Part shown: piece by piece, positions 1 to 12,416 of the stretch
Position numbering within the stretch: the first letter of the stretch is position 1
Layout of the letters: the number at the start of each line of letters is the position of its first letter
Source of the DNA: Sequoia sempervirens
Lineage: Eukaryota; Streptophyta; Pinopsida; Cupressales; Cupressaceae
Direction of reading: 5' to 3'
Assembly: GCA_007258455.2 (NCBI GenBank)
Contig: VDFB02195933.1
Span: 1-64,000 of the forward strand
DNA: 64,000 nucleotides
Translations under genes and position numbers: made by a program
The notes under the pieces: model-generated
What the model saw: the letters and a program-made list of their open reading frames with translations, nothing else
What the model was told of the DNA's origin: nothing
The model's database searches: none

Positions 1-84
1 ATTGGTATTTATCAAAATATCTATATCAGGCATACCAATACTAGTAGGGTCAACCAAATTGGTTAAAATATGAGTATATATGCA

Positions 85-200
85 TAAATACATACAAACA
101 TATATACATATACATACATACATACATACATGCATGCATACATACATACATACATACATACATACATACATACATACATACATACATACATACATACATA
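85..200. repeat. (CATA)n microsatellite
   Basis: Near-uninterrupted CATA tetranucleotide repeat with a few TGCA interruptions. Short open frames across it are only translations of the repeat. Confidence 0.95.
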
Positions 201-321
201 CCTGATGGGTGATCCCGAGCAAACTAATTAGCTATAGCCCTATCTGAATTCCTTGTCAACAGGAACTGTCTTAATGAAGGAAGCGTTGGACCCCACTGAC
301 CTGCCTAACTAAGATTCCCAA

Positions 322-636
322 TTTATGTATATGTATGTATGTATGTATGTATGTATATGTGTATGTAGTATATATGTATGTATGTAAATAATGTACATGC
401 ATGTATATATATATGTATGTATGTATCTATATGTATATGCATACTTATGTATGTATCTATACATATGTGCATATATACATACACACACTCATGCATGCAT
501 ACATACATACATACTACATACACACATATGCATACATATATATACACAAATATATACATACATACATAATCATATACACATGCATGCATGCATGCATACA
601 TACATATGTATACATACATATAAACACAAATTTGTG
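322..636. repeat. Compound TATG/CATA microsatellite
   Basis: TATG repeats switch to CATA repeats within the block, so the two halves are roughly inverted and could fold back on each other. Four overlapping open frames rich in Tyr, Ile, His and Met result from the repeat and are not genes. The 120 bases before it (201-321) are ordinary sequence with no recognisable gene. Confidence 0.93.
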
Positions 637-751
637 ACTATTCCTAATAATCATTAACTTTTGAAACATAGAAGAACCTTATTTATAGGTGCAATTTAAA
701 TGATCTTTATATTTTTGACAATCTTTAGTAGTATTTTCATTAGCTACTAAC

Positions 752-2737
752 TGATCACATGTTTATATTGAGAGGGGGGTGAATTAGTATAAGATTAGTT
801 TTACTTTTTCAAATTAATAACCACAATAACTTCAAATACACAACATCAACAAATAAGAACACAAGAACACAAGATTTATGTGGAAACCCTTCTGAGATAA
901 AACCACATAATAAGAACTACTTGGATCTACTGTCCAAATCCAACCACACAAAAAATCAACATTCTTTTACAAATCTCCTTTGTAGGCACCAACCCATTGG
1001 AGACACCAATCCCCACTGCTAAACACCAACTTAGCAAGAGACACCAATCTCTTCTTTTGAGAGGCACCAATCTCCAAATATTTCATATTGTAGCTTCTTC
1101 AATGGATGATAATCATTTAAACCTTCTTCACAAGATCAAGATATATACTCTCCATAAAATTAATATCTTTTTTCAACATATATTTTTCTTTAGAAATCTG
1201 CACCAACTTTATTCAAAACAAATCTAAAATACACTTCATAATTTTTCTACTGTAGGTCTACTCAAATTCGAATAATATCCATTGTATTGCTTGCTAAATC
1301 ATTCTCATCACACCTTTATCAAATACTAGATCTCCTATGCCTTTTCACCAAAGGAGGTGATTCTTCACTAAAGGGGGGTCAACCCACATTATTGTGTCCC
1401 ACTTTTTGGCCAAAGTAGGATTTTGAAATTAGTACTTTTCATCAGAGTTGCAATTTATGAAACCTATAGCAACTAAACCATTAATAATTTGGATATGATG
1501 TGAACTAGGGATTTATGAGGATTTGTGTGTAGATTTTAAATATATATATATTTTTAAAAATAAAAATAAATTATGATATTTTTTTTCATAACTTTCAATA
1601 ATTTGTTTTTATTGTAAACAACTTTTTTTCAAAAGTGATATTTATGTTGTAACGCATAAATTTTTTATTGAAAGGATAAAATTATAATTTTAAAATATAA
1701 TTTTTTTAATATCAACATCTAGTGCATGGATGTTTTTCATAATTTTTTGAAGTCAAAGTAATTATAATTTGCACATAGGTGTATGTCGTAACACATAACT
1801 TGTTTTGTATGTATTGAAATTATTATTATGCCTTTGCTGAGACAAGGACATCAATATCTTAGTACATACATAATTTTTAGAATTTTTTCTATTTTTCTAT
1901 TTTTCATGTTTGTGAAACAAATACCTTGATGTTCGGTGAAAAACCTACATTCACAAGAAATTAAATATAAATATAATAATAAAATCAAAAATGTCCAAAT
2001 CAAACTTTTTCGAAAGCTTATAATAAGGGCTACATACTTACAAAATATAATTTTTATATTACTTTATTTGATCCCTCAAAAGGTAAAGAAAAATTGGGTT
2101 TTTGTTAGCAGTTTGGTAGGTGCAATGAAGACTCTATTGTGGGTATGGTTTAAGACTAGATGGATTCTATCCAAGGGGGTTTGATCTAAGGGGGTCTTAT
2201 CTAACTATCTTCACTTCAAACCCTTTAGATGGAACCCCTCAAGGCTTAAATCATTATTTTTTTCTAAGAAATATGTGTTTTCAAGCAAAAATCAAGATGT
2301 CCCAAGTTTGAGACCCATTATTATGGGATGACCCAGGGTTGGCCTCATAGTTAATCTTAATTTAATTATTTTAAATCCACAAGGTGGCACTAACATGAGG
2401 GGGTTGACCTCATTTCATTATAATATTTAATTTCAATTTTGGGCACCACAAACTAGTAGGTTGGCCAACATATTAAAATATAATGTGTTCTTCTAGGGTC
2501 GGCCACATTAAAGGCATTAAGATTAAAATAAATGATAAATATTTGAGTCTCTCATAAGTCCAACGCTTCCATGAGTAAAGTATTCATATAAATATCTCAG
2601 ACTCTATCATAATTCTAGTGCTACCACGAGGGTAAAGTCTTCAATGACCTTAATGGAAAAAACATCAATGAAAACTTTGAAGTTGGCTATGATCTTCCTC
2701 TTCCCTTATTTTACATCAATGAAAACACTTTCCAACA
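752..2737 (-). repeat. 3' LTR of the copia element (left copy, with insertion)
   Basis: Similar along its length to 7993-9055, for example in the shared blocks rich in 'gagacaccaatc' and 'aaatccacaaggtgg'. It starts TGATCACATG at 752 and ends TTCCAACA at 2737, next to the polypurine tract. It is 1986 bp long, against 1063 bp for its partner; the excess is the 959-bp TIR element at 1376-2334. Confidence 0.9.
1376..2334. mobile_element. Non-autonomous TIR element inserted in the copia LTR
   Basis: This AT-rich 959-bp segment is absent from the sister LTR at the equivalent point (near 8646). Its ends form an imperfect inverted repeat: GGGTCAACCCACATTATTG reading in at 1376, and GGGTCATCCCATAATAATG on the complement ending at 2334, with weaker pairing for about 15 bp more. 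AGGG flanks both sides (1372-1375 and 2335-2338) and is present once in the sister LTR, so it is probably a 4-bp target duplication. No credible coding sequence lies inside. The superfamily is not resolved. Confidence 0.72.
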
Positions 2738-2749
2738 ATCTCCCCATTT
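2738..2749 (-). other. Polypurine tract of the copia element
   Basis: The minus strand reads AAATGGGGAGAT immediately before the 3' LTR start TGTTGGAA, the usual plant copia arrangement for priming plus-strand DNA. Confidence 0.85.
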
Positions 2750-2937
2750 ATCATTGATGGAAATCTCATATAGAAATAATCTATGGATACAATGTTCCCC
2801 TTGAATCTATTGCTCCTCTTTCTCTACTTCTCCCCTTTTTACATCAATTACAAAGGAAACCATGGAGATGTAAGATAATGCATTGATGAGCTCCCCCTGA
2901 CAAATTTCTTCTCCTTAGTGGCTAGATGAAAAGGATA

Positions 2938-3303
2938 TCACCCCAACTTCTGTCTGAGATACTTGAAAGCCTCTTTTGGTAGGGGCTTTCTGAAGATGTT
3001 TGCAATTTGTTCCTGTGTATCAACATACTCCAATTTAACTCGTTGATCTACCACTTTCTCTTTTAAGAAGGGATATTTAATTGGAATGTGCTTTGTTCTT
3101 GAATGCATAACCAAATTCTTTGAGATATTTATTGCACTTGTGTTATCACAAAATTTTGATATTGGATGATCATATTCTACCTTAGTATCCCCTAGTGTGT
3201 GCCTCATCCAAAGAACCAGAGTGCAACAAGATGATGTTTCTATATATTTAGCCTCTATTGTGGATAGAGAAATTGAAGCTTGTTTCTTACTCAACCAAGA
3301 CAC
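2938..3303 (-). pseudogene. Copia RNase H domain (pol C-terminus)
   Basis: An open 121-residue stretch matches the end of copia Pol. It shows the WLSKKQ...SLSTIEAKY segment with the RNase H Glu, a CDNTSAI segment with a catalytic Asp, the SRTKHI motif, and a C-terminal tail ending near KLG. It is the best preserved domain of this element. It is separated from the RT part by stops and frameshifts, so Pol as a whole is dead. Confidence 0.92.
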
Positions 3304-3499
3304 AAGACTATGCCAAGAAAGAATGCACTTCCACTTGTACTTTTTTTGTCATCAATGCTACCAACCCATTTTGCATTTTTGTATTTTTTTAGGGTGAAAT
3401 ATTCACCTCTTTGATACCACAAGCCAAAACACAAAGTTCTCTTTAGATATTTAAAAAATATTTTAACCACTTGTACATGGGTTTCTTTTGGAGCTGCTT

Positions 3500-4401
3500 C
3501 AAATCATGCCACTATACCTACCACCTACATAATATCATGTCTTGAAGCTATCACATATAATAAACTCCCAATCATTGACCTGTACATAGTTTGATTGGAT
3601 TCAATGGATTCATCACCCTTACCCAATTTGCATTATGTAACCATGGGTGTACTCTCATGTTTGCAATTCTCCATCCTAAATTTCTTTAACATTTCCTTAA
3701 TATACTTGGTCTACAAAATAAATATCACTTTATTGGATTGAGAGATTTGTAGGCCAAGGAAGAAAGACAACTCACCAAGAATGGAAATTTTAAACTCTCT
3801 TTTCATGTTCATGACAAACTCTTGACACATTTTATCACTACTTCACCAAAAATGATATCTACATAGACTACAACAATCAACTAATGATCACCTTCAATTT
3901 TAATGTATAAATTGTTATCAATAATACCCTTTTTGAAAGCCTATTATTGTAGATACTTGTATAATCTTGAGTACCAAGCCCTAAGGGCTTGTTTCAACCT
4001 ATAAATGCTCTCTTTAACTTGCATATATAGTCATTTTGTGATAGGATGAACCCTTTAGGCTATTCAATATGCACATATTCTAAGCTTTCATTTAGAAAGG
4101 TTGATTTGGCATCCATGATTTGGTATAATTTGAAGTTTTTAAAACAAGTGAAAGCCAAAAACATCCTTATAGCCTCTAGATTTGCAATAGGGGCAATTTT
4201 TTCTTCAAAATCAATTCCTTCTACTTGAGCACATCCCTTGAATACTAACCTTGCTTTGTTCCTCACAACTTGGCCATCCTCATTCAATTTTTTTTTAAAC
4301 ACCCACTTAGTTCCAATTACAATTTTATCCTTAGGTCCTAAGATAAGTTCCCAAGTTTCATTCTTTGTAATTTGGTTCAACTCTTCTTCCATGAAACTCA
4401 C
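3500..4401 (-). pseudogene. Copia reverse transcriptase domain, active site damaged
   Basis: The N-terminal part is open from 4401 to 4060 and shows WELILGPKDK, GTKWVFKKKLNEDG, RNKARLVFKG and EAIRMFLAF, all standard copia RT blocks. The segment around the first catalytic Asp reads MDAKSTFLN. Further down, the YVDD box appears at 3858-3866 as YVD followed by Ile-Ile-Phe, so one of the two adjacent Asp residues is missing, as by a 3-bp deletion. Several stops lie between the blocks. Confidence 0.9.
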
Positions 4402-4754
4402 CCAATTTTTGTCTTCGCTTGCTTCTGTAAAGTTTTTAGGTTCTATTTTAGAAAGAAAGGATAGATTTGCAATCTTTTTCTTGTATGAATTTTTTTATCT
4501 TTTGTCACCATTGATTAGATCTTCTAGATGATTCCTTCTTACAAAATTTGATGAAGTTTTTATGTCCTTTTGTTCAATTACCTTATCTTCAATTTATTCC
4601 TCTTCTTTTCAACTTGCTTCCTTTTGATAACCTCATCCACTCTTACATTTGCACTTTCATCAATTTTGTGCAATCGTTTATTATAACACATGTAGGATTT
4701 TCTCCTTGAAGAGTAACCACAAAATATACCTTCATTAAACCTAGAGTCAAATTT

Positions 4755-5421
4755 TCACAAATCTTCATCATCTCTCCTTATATAGCATTTTATCCTAAAT
4801 TTTTTGAAGTATTTAACCGTTTCAATTCTACCCTTCCATAGTTCATATGGTGTTTTACTATGATTGACTATGGTTTTTCCTTTTTTCAGAATGCAGACTA
4901 TCATATGAACCACTTCTCTAAAGAATGTGTCTGATAGCTTGGACTCATTTAACATGGTTCTTTCCATTTATTGAACGATTCTATTTTTTTTTTTACAACT
5001 CCATTTTGTTGTGGATGTTCTTGTAGTAAAAATATGTCTCTGTATACCATGTTGTTCACATAATTCTTCAAATTTACTTGAAGTGAATTCACCTCCTCTC
5101 TCTGATCTTAGGCATTCAATTTTTGGGCCAGTTTCATTCTCAACTAAGGCTTTGAATGCCTTATACTTCTCAAATGCTTCATAAATTTGTTTTAAAAATG
5201 TAACCCATCATTCTAAAATAACCATCAATTAGTAGCATGAAATAACTTTTACCTTGTAAAATTTTTGTTCTTGTTGGCCCACATAGGTTTGTATGGCGAA
5301 GTTCCAAGGGTTTTGATTTTGAAATCTCCTTCAATTTGAAACTCACCCTTGTTTTCTTTCCATGTTGGTATTGCTTACAAATAGTATTTGAAGGCTTTGC
5401 AATCTTTGTCATATCTCTCAC
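4755..5421 (-). pseudogene. Copia integrase core, catalytic residues altered
   Basis: Two open pieces, 5421-5179 and 4967-4755, match the integrase region. The first has a Cys-X2-(Tyr)-X2-His remnant, then KPLELRHTNLCGPTRT and YFMLLIDGYFRM. In copia integrases the first block normally reads HTDLCGP, so the catalytic Asp is Asn here; the usual DDYSR block reads DGYFR. The second piece carries the NHSKTPYELWKGR segment that follows the core. The part between them is broken. Confidence 0.88.
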
Positions 5422-5458
5422 ACGTGCTTATTGTTGATCTTAGCTAGATTCTCAAATT

Positions 5459-5836
5459 TTATATGCCCCATCCTTTTGTGCCATAATCAACTCTCATCTT
5501 CTTTCCCCATATAAAATTTTTCACCTTTGATTCCACTGAGAATGTAAAGGTTAAATTGGTTGTTCTACTTGCATTTGCAATCAATTTCCATGCCTTCTTG
5601 ATTTCATATCCTTCAACATGAAATGTGAGAGTTTGTACTTGGTTACACATTTGAATCAAACTTAGGAGATTATGCCTCAACCCTTCAACATATAAAACAT
5701 TCTCAATTTTCATCTTTCCGTTATCCAAGCTAAGAGTACCTTTTCCTGTTATCTTTGTCGTAGCATTGTCCCCAAATTTCATTTTCTCTTTATTCACTTC
5801 CTTCAAGGTGAGGAATTTGCAAATGTCTCCAGTCAC
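5459..5836 (-). pseudogene. Copia protease / pre-integrase segment
   Basis: Starts at MTGD, the residues that follow the retropepsin DSG...H motif in plant copia polyproteins. It continues through FGDNATTKITGKGTL and NVLYVEGLRHNLLSL, both diagnostic of the protease to pre-integrase stretch. The Asp-Ser-Gly upstream of MTGD is not in this open segment. Confidence 0.88.
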
Positions 5837-5989
5837 ATGGCTTTAGAAACCACTATCAATATACTATTGGTCTCCCTTGATTTGATCATGTAGGGAAATT
5901 TACACAAGCATGGATCTCTCCTTTTCTTTCTCCTGCTTTTCCATATTTTATATTTCCCTCCTTTTACTTAGCCATAGTATCCTTCTTAT

Positions 5990-7831
5990 TCCATTTGGGA
6001 GGTTCTATAAAACCACTTCTACAATAACATGTTGTGTGCCCAAATTTGTTGCACTTCTAGCATATAACATCATAGTCTACTAGAGGGGAAAAAGAGTTAT
6101 AGTTTCTATTTATTAACCCATAAGGACTTCTATTCTTATTTCAACCAAAATTTCCTGCACAAGTCCTACAATCTACTTCTTTATGACCAAATTGATTACA
6201 CAAAAAATAATAACCAAAGAAAGAGTGTTGGAACCTGGTCATGTGTGCTTTCCTAGGAGGAAACGACTTTTTGAATTTGTCCTTGTTAACTTTTGGAGTT
6301 CTTGATTTCTATGGAACTAGAGTCTCTTTCTTCTTGTTGCTACCACTTTTGATGGGACTTTTGAGGGAATTAACATAACTCTTCATTTTTTCCTTATTTT
6401 TCTTCTTTGGTGGCTCTTCAGGATCTTCTTTGTTGGCCATATGATTTTCCTTATATCCAAGACCAATATTTATAAGTGGTGACCTCTACCCATTTGTAAT
6501 ATCATCGAAGATCTTGCTACTCTTTTCAAACTTGAGGCTCTTGTTTAGCTTAGTAGATGTTTTCTTTAATTCTTTACTCAGTAAAATAATTTCAAACTCA
6601 CACCTCTAATGATCTTATTTTGTTTCCTTTAATTGAATTCTTACCTCTGCCTTGGTTCATTTTGCCTCTTCAATTTGAACATTTAGATTGATGATCTTTT
6701 TCTTCGACTTCTCAAAACTTTGTGACATTTTCACCTTAGATTCACAATCCTCTTGAAGTTGTAATTTTTGCCTCAAATTCTTCTTCCTAAGTTTCTTGAT
6801 TTCATTTAGGGCACAAATAAGTTTCTCTTCCAAATGTACTTCCCCTTCCATCTCATTCTCTTCCTTTTCTTGACTTTCCAAGATATCATCTTTTGTTTCA
6901 ATCGCCATGAATAAAATTTCTTCTTCGTCATTGACAACAAAACTCTCATTGGATGAACTACTTTCCTCCTTGGAACATAAGCTTTTCTTGTTCTTGTGAA
7001 ATATCTTTTAATCAAATTTTCCTTTTTGTATCTTTTTTATGTTGATAAGGTTTGCCAACTTTCTTTATATTATGCTCTTCTTCTTCTTCTTCACTATTTT
7101 CATTTTCTGTATATGGGCATTTGGTTGCAAAATGTCCTAATTTTCAACAATTAAAGCATTTAAAAGGAAAATTACCTTTGTACTGTCCAGATCCTTTCCT
7201 TACCTTCCTCAGAAAATGAGCTTCTTTTTCATCTGAATCATCATTGGAATCATCACTTGTCTTAGACTCTTTACTCTTCATTTAATTTGAGGCTTTGAAG
7301 GCTTCCTCTCATTTACATGATTTCTCATTTTTGGTCCTACTTTAATATGTAGTGAGGATCCCATGCAACACATCCATTGTTAGAGTATCTAGATCTTTCA
7401 TTTTTTGATGATGGATATTTTGGCACCAAATCTCAAAGAGACCTTAATACTATTTGCACAATTATTGCATCCTCAACCTTTTCTCCAAGGCCTTTGATAG
7501 TGTTAACAATTTCATCCATGCAAAGTAGATAGGCTGCAATAATTTCTTCATCTTTCATATTTAAAAAAAGAATTTTCTTCTATGTGTTTGAAGCTTAGCC
7601 TTATTTACCTTGTCATCTATTTCATAAGATTTTTGAAGTTTGTCCAATTTCTTTTGCTGATACACAATGCATTACTTTGACAAATTTTGATTTTGATAGA
7701 CCACACAAAATTGTATTCATAGCTTTTGCATTATTTTCACTCGCCCTCTTTATCGACGGATCCATTGGTGGAAATGGTGGAGCTACATATCCGTTCACAA
7801 CTAATTGCCAAATATCAAATCCAAGAGCCAA
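5990..7831 (-). pseudogene. Copia gag, fragmented
   Basis: The N-terminal part (7831-7622) shows the copia gag pattern W...V..GYVAPPFPPMD and ENNAKAMNTILCGLSKSKF. A CCHC zinc knuckle is readable at 7112-7164 (C-F-N-C-stop-K-L-G-H-F-A-T-K-C), with a stop codon inside it. A Lys/Glu-rich, probably coiled-coil segment lies at 6657-7015 in two overlapping frames. Further knuckle-like sequences occur near 6030-6070 and 6170-6210 (CNQFGHKEVDC). Many stops and frameshifts are present. Confidence 0.85.
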
Positions 7832-7972
7832 TTAGTTAAGTGCACATCCTTATGCTCTAGAAGGCATAGTTTGTTCTATCGAACAATGGAGCCTTGTTTG
7901 AGGAAAATCCTTCTTGACAGGCCATGTGTGCTCTTGAGATACTCCTTCTAGTGGTTAAATTATACTTTGAAG

Positions 7973-7990
7973 GAACCCACTCTGATACCA
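7973..7990 (-). other. Primer-binding site of the copia element
   Basis: The minus strand reads TGGTATCAGAGTGGGTTC two bases inside the 5' LTR. The first 11 bases match the initiator-tRNA-Met type PBS used by most plant copia elements. Confidence 0.9.
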
Positions 7991-7992
7991 AT

Positions 7993-9055
7993 TGATGAGC
8001 ACACACTTAAACTAAGAGGGGGGTGAATCAGTATAATATTTTTTTTCTTACTTTTGCAAAATAATAACCACAATAACTTCAAACACACATCTACAAATAA
8101 GAACACAAGATTTACGTGGAAACCCTTTCGGGAGAAAACCACCAAAATAAGGATTGCTTGGATCTACTATCCAAATCCAATCATAAAAAAACCAATATTC
8201 TTTTACAAATATTCTTTTTAGGCACCAACCCACTAGAGACACCAATCCACACTAATATTTGTAGGCACCAATCCATTGGAGACACCAATCCCCATTACTA
8301 AGCACCAACTTAGCAAGAGACACCAATCTCTTCTTTTGAGAGGAACCAACCTCCTAAGATTTCACCTTCTTGTAGTTTATTCAATGGATGATAATCATTT
8401 AAACCTTCTTCATAAGATCAACATATATACTCTCCTTCACAAGATTAATCACCTTTTTCAACAAATATTTTCCTTTAGAAATATGATCCAACTTTCTTCG
8501 AAACATTTATGTAAAATACACTTCATGTATATTCCTTCCTCACAATTGTATTCATTGCATCAGTTGCTAAATCATTCTCATCTCACCTTTACTAAATATC
8601 ATCTCCTCTTCCTTTTCACCAAGGGAGGCAATTATTCACTAGAGGGTCGACCTCATATATAAACATAATTTAAATTATTTTAAATCCACAAGGTGGTGCT
8701 AACATGAGGGGGTAGGCCTCATTTCATTATAATTTTTAATTTTAATTTTGGGTACCACAAACTAGTAGGTTGACCAACATATTAAAATATAATAAGTGTT
8801 CTTCTAGGGCCAACCACATTAAAGGAATTAAGATTAAAAAAAATCTAAAAGTAGGCAGGTCAATTGAGAATAGAGCAAGACTACAGCCGAATCTAACATT
8901 TCTTTTGAGTGCAACCAGATGAAGAAGCCATAAGTCCAATGCTACCATGAGGGTAAAGTCTTCAATAATATTAATGGAAAATATATCAATGCCAACTTTG
9001 AAGTTGGCTATGATCTTCCTCTTCCCTTTGACATCAATGATAACAATTTCCAACA
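7993..9055 (-). repeat. 5' LTR of the copia element (right copy)
   Basis: 1063-bp LTR starting TGATGAGCAC and ending CCAACA, followed directly by the TSD CTAAC at 9056-9060. It has a short internal duplication near 8220-8290 not seen in the left copy, and it retains the empty site for the TIR element found in the left LTR. Confidence 0.9.
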
Positions 9056-9234
9056 CTAACATCAAGGTTTCATTGATGATCAGTAGAGCAATAATCATAT
9101 TTATAGCGATGGATTTTATCTTTATAAGAGGTTTTTGTGATCATTTTAAAGTCCTTTTTAGTTGCATTCATTAATGATTTTCATCCAAGTTTCTAATCAA
9201 AATGTTAATTTTAATGCTTTCCAAGTAGTTTCAA

Positions 9235-10594
9235 TCATTTCCATGACAATTTCTTTTCTAATTCCTCCCTAGAAAGCTCTCTCTCAATCTTAGTAGCATC
9301 TTTCTTATTAAGCTTCATAGAGACAATTTTAGCAAAGGAAACCCTATCTTTGTAACTTTGATTATTATCATCTTTTGAAAAGAAAAATATTTTAAAGGAG
9401 CTACTAAAGGCTTCTTTTATCTCCTCTATGTTCCCATTGAAAGTTCCATCAATCATAAAGGGACCAATGGCCTCCGTTATTTGTTTGGATTTAAGAATAT
9501 TAAATAAATAGTTTACTCTAATCTTAGCTCCCTAAACTTTATAGCTTTGTAAATATCCTAGAATGTTTTACCTCCACTTGTTTTAAAATCCCATGTTATC
9601 GAGGTATTTTTGTAGCTAAGATTGTAGACTTATAAGCTTCTCTTCTAGATATTTTTCTTCTTTTTCTTTTATCTAAAGTTTTCTTTTTTCCATCAATACT
9701 TAAAAAATTACTCCATCCGCACATTAACTTGTTCCATAGTTAATAGTGGAGATAACATGGAAAACAACTTTATTGATCTTTCTAATGGTGTATAACACCA
9801 TTGATATATTTCATTTTTCCAACAAATTAACATTCAATTTGAAAAACATTTATTTTCTAGTCAAATTACTTAACATTAATAGTGGCTTCAATAAGGTGAT
9901 GGTAAAAAATTGAAGTACAAGAAACTTGAACACAACTATCATTCTTAGTCACATCAAAATAGAAATAACTTTTCTGAACATAAAAATGGTCCAACATTGA
10001 GTAGACCCTATTTCTAACTTGTTGATTATTGCACCAAATGAACCAAATACCTGTGCTATTAACTTTTTATTCTCAAGGCAATACATTTAGTTTATTAGCC
10101 TATTAGCTTTTTCTTAATAAAACAACTCATTTCATTAGGACATAACATTCCCACTAATTTTGTCTTATTTTTGCTCAACCATAATGAAGTCAACCCCAAT
10201 AATCTACAAGAAATTGGAAAGGTAAGAGTAGATCCATTTTCATAACTCGCATATCTCCCTATGATAATTTGGGCCCCAAACTAGACATCATCCTTTTTCA
10301 CAACCACACAAGCTACCCTATTGCAAGGAGAACACATAGAATCACTAATAATGGGAGCCCATACTAGCCCAGCGAGAATAGTTGCACCACTTTTCCCCAA
10401 ATATGATTAGTGAAAAAAAGTTAAACTCTCTCCAAACAAATTTAAGAGTACATTCTAGCTCAAATCTTGTAGCTTTAGTTTCTTGAAGGAGAAAGCAATC
10501 CATTTTAAGCCTATTATTGTAAGAGGATCTTAAAATGTATTCTTTCTAGAAGATTCCAAACTCTAACATTCCAATTGGCACATCCTATTTTCAT
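9235..10594 (-). pseudogene. LINE ORF2 5' part (endonuclease to start of RT)
   Basis: Reading down from 10594 (Met-Lys-Ile...) the minus strand gives an APE-type endonuclease: an ANWNVR start, a DCFLLQETKAT block (near 10480-10500) with the catalytic Glu, and near 9897-9908 a degraded SDHHP box that reads FYHHL, so the catalytic Asp is lost. At 9456-9235 an open piece follows with NGNIEEIKEAF and REELEK, typical of the segment leading into LINE reverse transcriptase. Beyond that, similarity fades before the copia boundary. Stops and frameshifts are frequent. Confidence 0.78.
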
Positions 10595-10799
10595 TTATAG
10601 TACAACCTATCAAAATATCTGGGTATTTTTTCCTCTCCATTTTTTCCACTCTTGTGATTATTAGCACAAGTTGGTTTGCTTTCTCTTTTTTCATCCATTC
10701 ACATCAACACTTGGCCTAGGGACAAAATCTCCTTAGACGGTAGCTTCATCTTGGAATAGATAATTAATAAAATCGAATCTTTACTTGTAGATTTACTCA

Positions 10800-12058
10800 T
10801 GAAAAGTGTATGGGAAAGATCTTTGGAAATCAAACTCAATGTTTTGTAGAGCTTGGGGAGCAATGGGAGGTGTAGCCAAACTAACAAACAACTTAAACTC
10901 TTTCAATCTTTCTAAGGCAAGCTCTTGGGCATTTTTTTATTACCTAGAATTATCCTTGAAGAAAAACAAGAAGAGCAAGCTCATTGTTGACAAAAGGTAT
11001 ATATGCAAGGATACCAACATATGCCTCACTAGAATGAGAGTCCTCCAATTTGTCAAGAATCTCATCTAAAGTATCAAATTCATTCTCGTAAATTTTTCTA
11101 TTGTCTATTTCATTATTTCCTATACATTCAAGGATGAAATTCCATTAGCTACAAGTCTATTAATATTCTTAAGAATTTTTGGGCAATGTCTTCTCTGATG
11201 ACCATCCATTTTTCATATAAAACAAGCATTCAAACCTCTCAAAACTTCAATATCACGTTCAATTTGATTATCACTCAATTGAAAGCACAAAATATGTAGA
11301 ATACACTCATCAGATTTGAGAGATATAAAAACCCTAGAGTTAAGATGGGGAAGAGTAGACCTTGTTTCTTCCACTTGCAACACATTACCCAAAGATTTGA
11401 GGACTTGAGTGATAAAAGTTCACATCTAAGTAGAGATATTTTTAAATTCTAACCACCTAAACATATAATTGGCTAAAGCATTACATAGGGTAGAATCAAG
11501 GGTTCAAAGATGGAGCTAAAAAAAAAATTGTCCATATTCTAAAACTCTTTCTTTTAAAACTCTTGATTGCATACCATGATTTTTGAAGAAGAAAGTGAAT
11601 AAATCTTTATGTATCATTCTATAGAAAGAAACATAGATGCCCATCATTTTCCCCCACATATTGACAATCCACTCATCAAAAAAATTCCTCAAAGAGAGGA
11701 AATCACTACCAAACAAATAATGAAGGCATCAATCTTTTTAACCACTTCTTTCTTAACAATTCAACCATATCTAGGTCTGGTTTGATGTGAAGTATTTTAG
11801 AAAGATAAGATGCCTTATTGTTTTCTCCTCCAAGTTCTTTGATGTCAAGATTCTAGTTCCTTCCTCTATCATCTTCACCATTTACTTCAACAGTAGTAGT
11901 TTCAAATACCACCACTAGTTCATCAACCTTGCAAGTCACCTTGTAAGATTTTCTATCACTTCTAATGTTGTTTCCCTTATTTTCTACCACTCTAAATTTT
12001 CTACGAGCATTACTTGTTTTTATGTCCATTTATTGCTTTCTCCATCAAATTTATCCAT
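10800..12058 (-). pseudogene. LINE ORF1 (nucleic-acid-binding) relic
   Basis: Starts at Met 12058 on the minus strand and runs towards ORF2. A CCHC zinc knuckle is readable at 11183-11228 as C-F-I-stop-K-M-D-G-H-Q-R-R-H-C; the second Cys codon has become TGA. The open part at 11716-11516 fits the DUF4283-like region that precedes the knuckle in plant LINEs. Spacing and strand match the ORF2 relic at 9235-10594, so both belong to one element. Confidence 0.72.
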
Positions 12059-12416
12059 GGCTAATCATGACATCCAAGGTATTAACTCATAACCACCCTT
12101 CTAATAGACAAAAAGGATTGGGAAATGATGATGAATATTAGGAAACAACCACTAAATACCACTCAAAATAGGACAAACAACCAAAACATCAAGTGTACAA
12201 CTACAAAGTATATCTACTTCATACACCCATAAAACTTGTGAAACCACAAACACAAAAAACTTGAAATGAAATAGGGTTGATAAAATAAACATGATAAACA
12301 AAAATATAAATTCAAAGAATCACACCAATTATCTACAAACATGGCATATTAGAGACAATAACAAATAGACAAAGTAACCAAGAACAGCGAAGTATATTGA
12401 TCAATTTCATCAAAGT
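12059..12416. other. LINE 5' flank / unassigned
   Basis: AT-rich sequence upstream of LINE ORF1. It could be the LINE 5' UTR. No other feature seen. Confidence 0.5.

Larger units (their letters stand above)
752..9055 (-). mobile_element. Ty1/copia LTR retrotransposon, full-length but decayed
   Basis: Both LTRs, the PBS, the PPT and the domain order gag, protease, integrase, RT, RNase H are visible on the minus strand. The element is bounded by TG...CA and by a perfect 5-bp TSD, CTAAC, at 747-751 and 9056-9060. It is 8304 bp long, including a 959-bp later insertion in the left LTR (1376-2334). Every coding domain carries stops, frameshifts or catalytic changes, so it cannot be autonomous. The right flank is a minus-strand LINE relic. 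Confidence 0.93.

Noticed and set aside
323..657. Several open frames of 63-98 codons rich in Tyr, Ile, His and Met
   Set aside because: They are translations of the TATG/CATA microsatellite in different frames.
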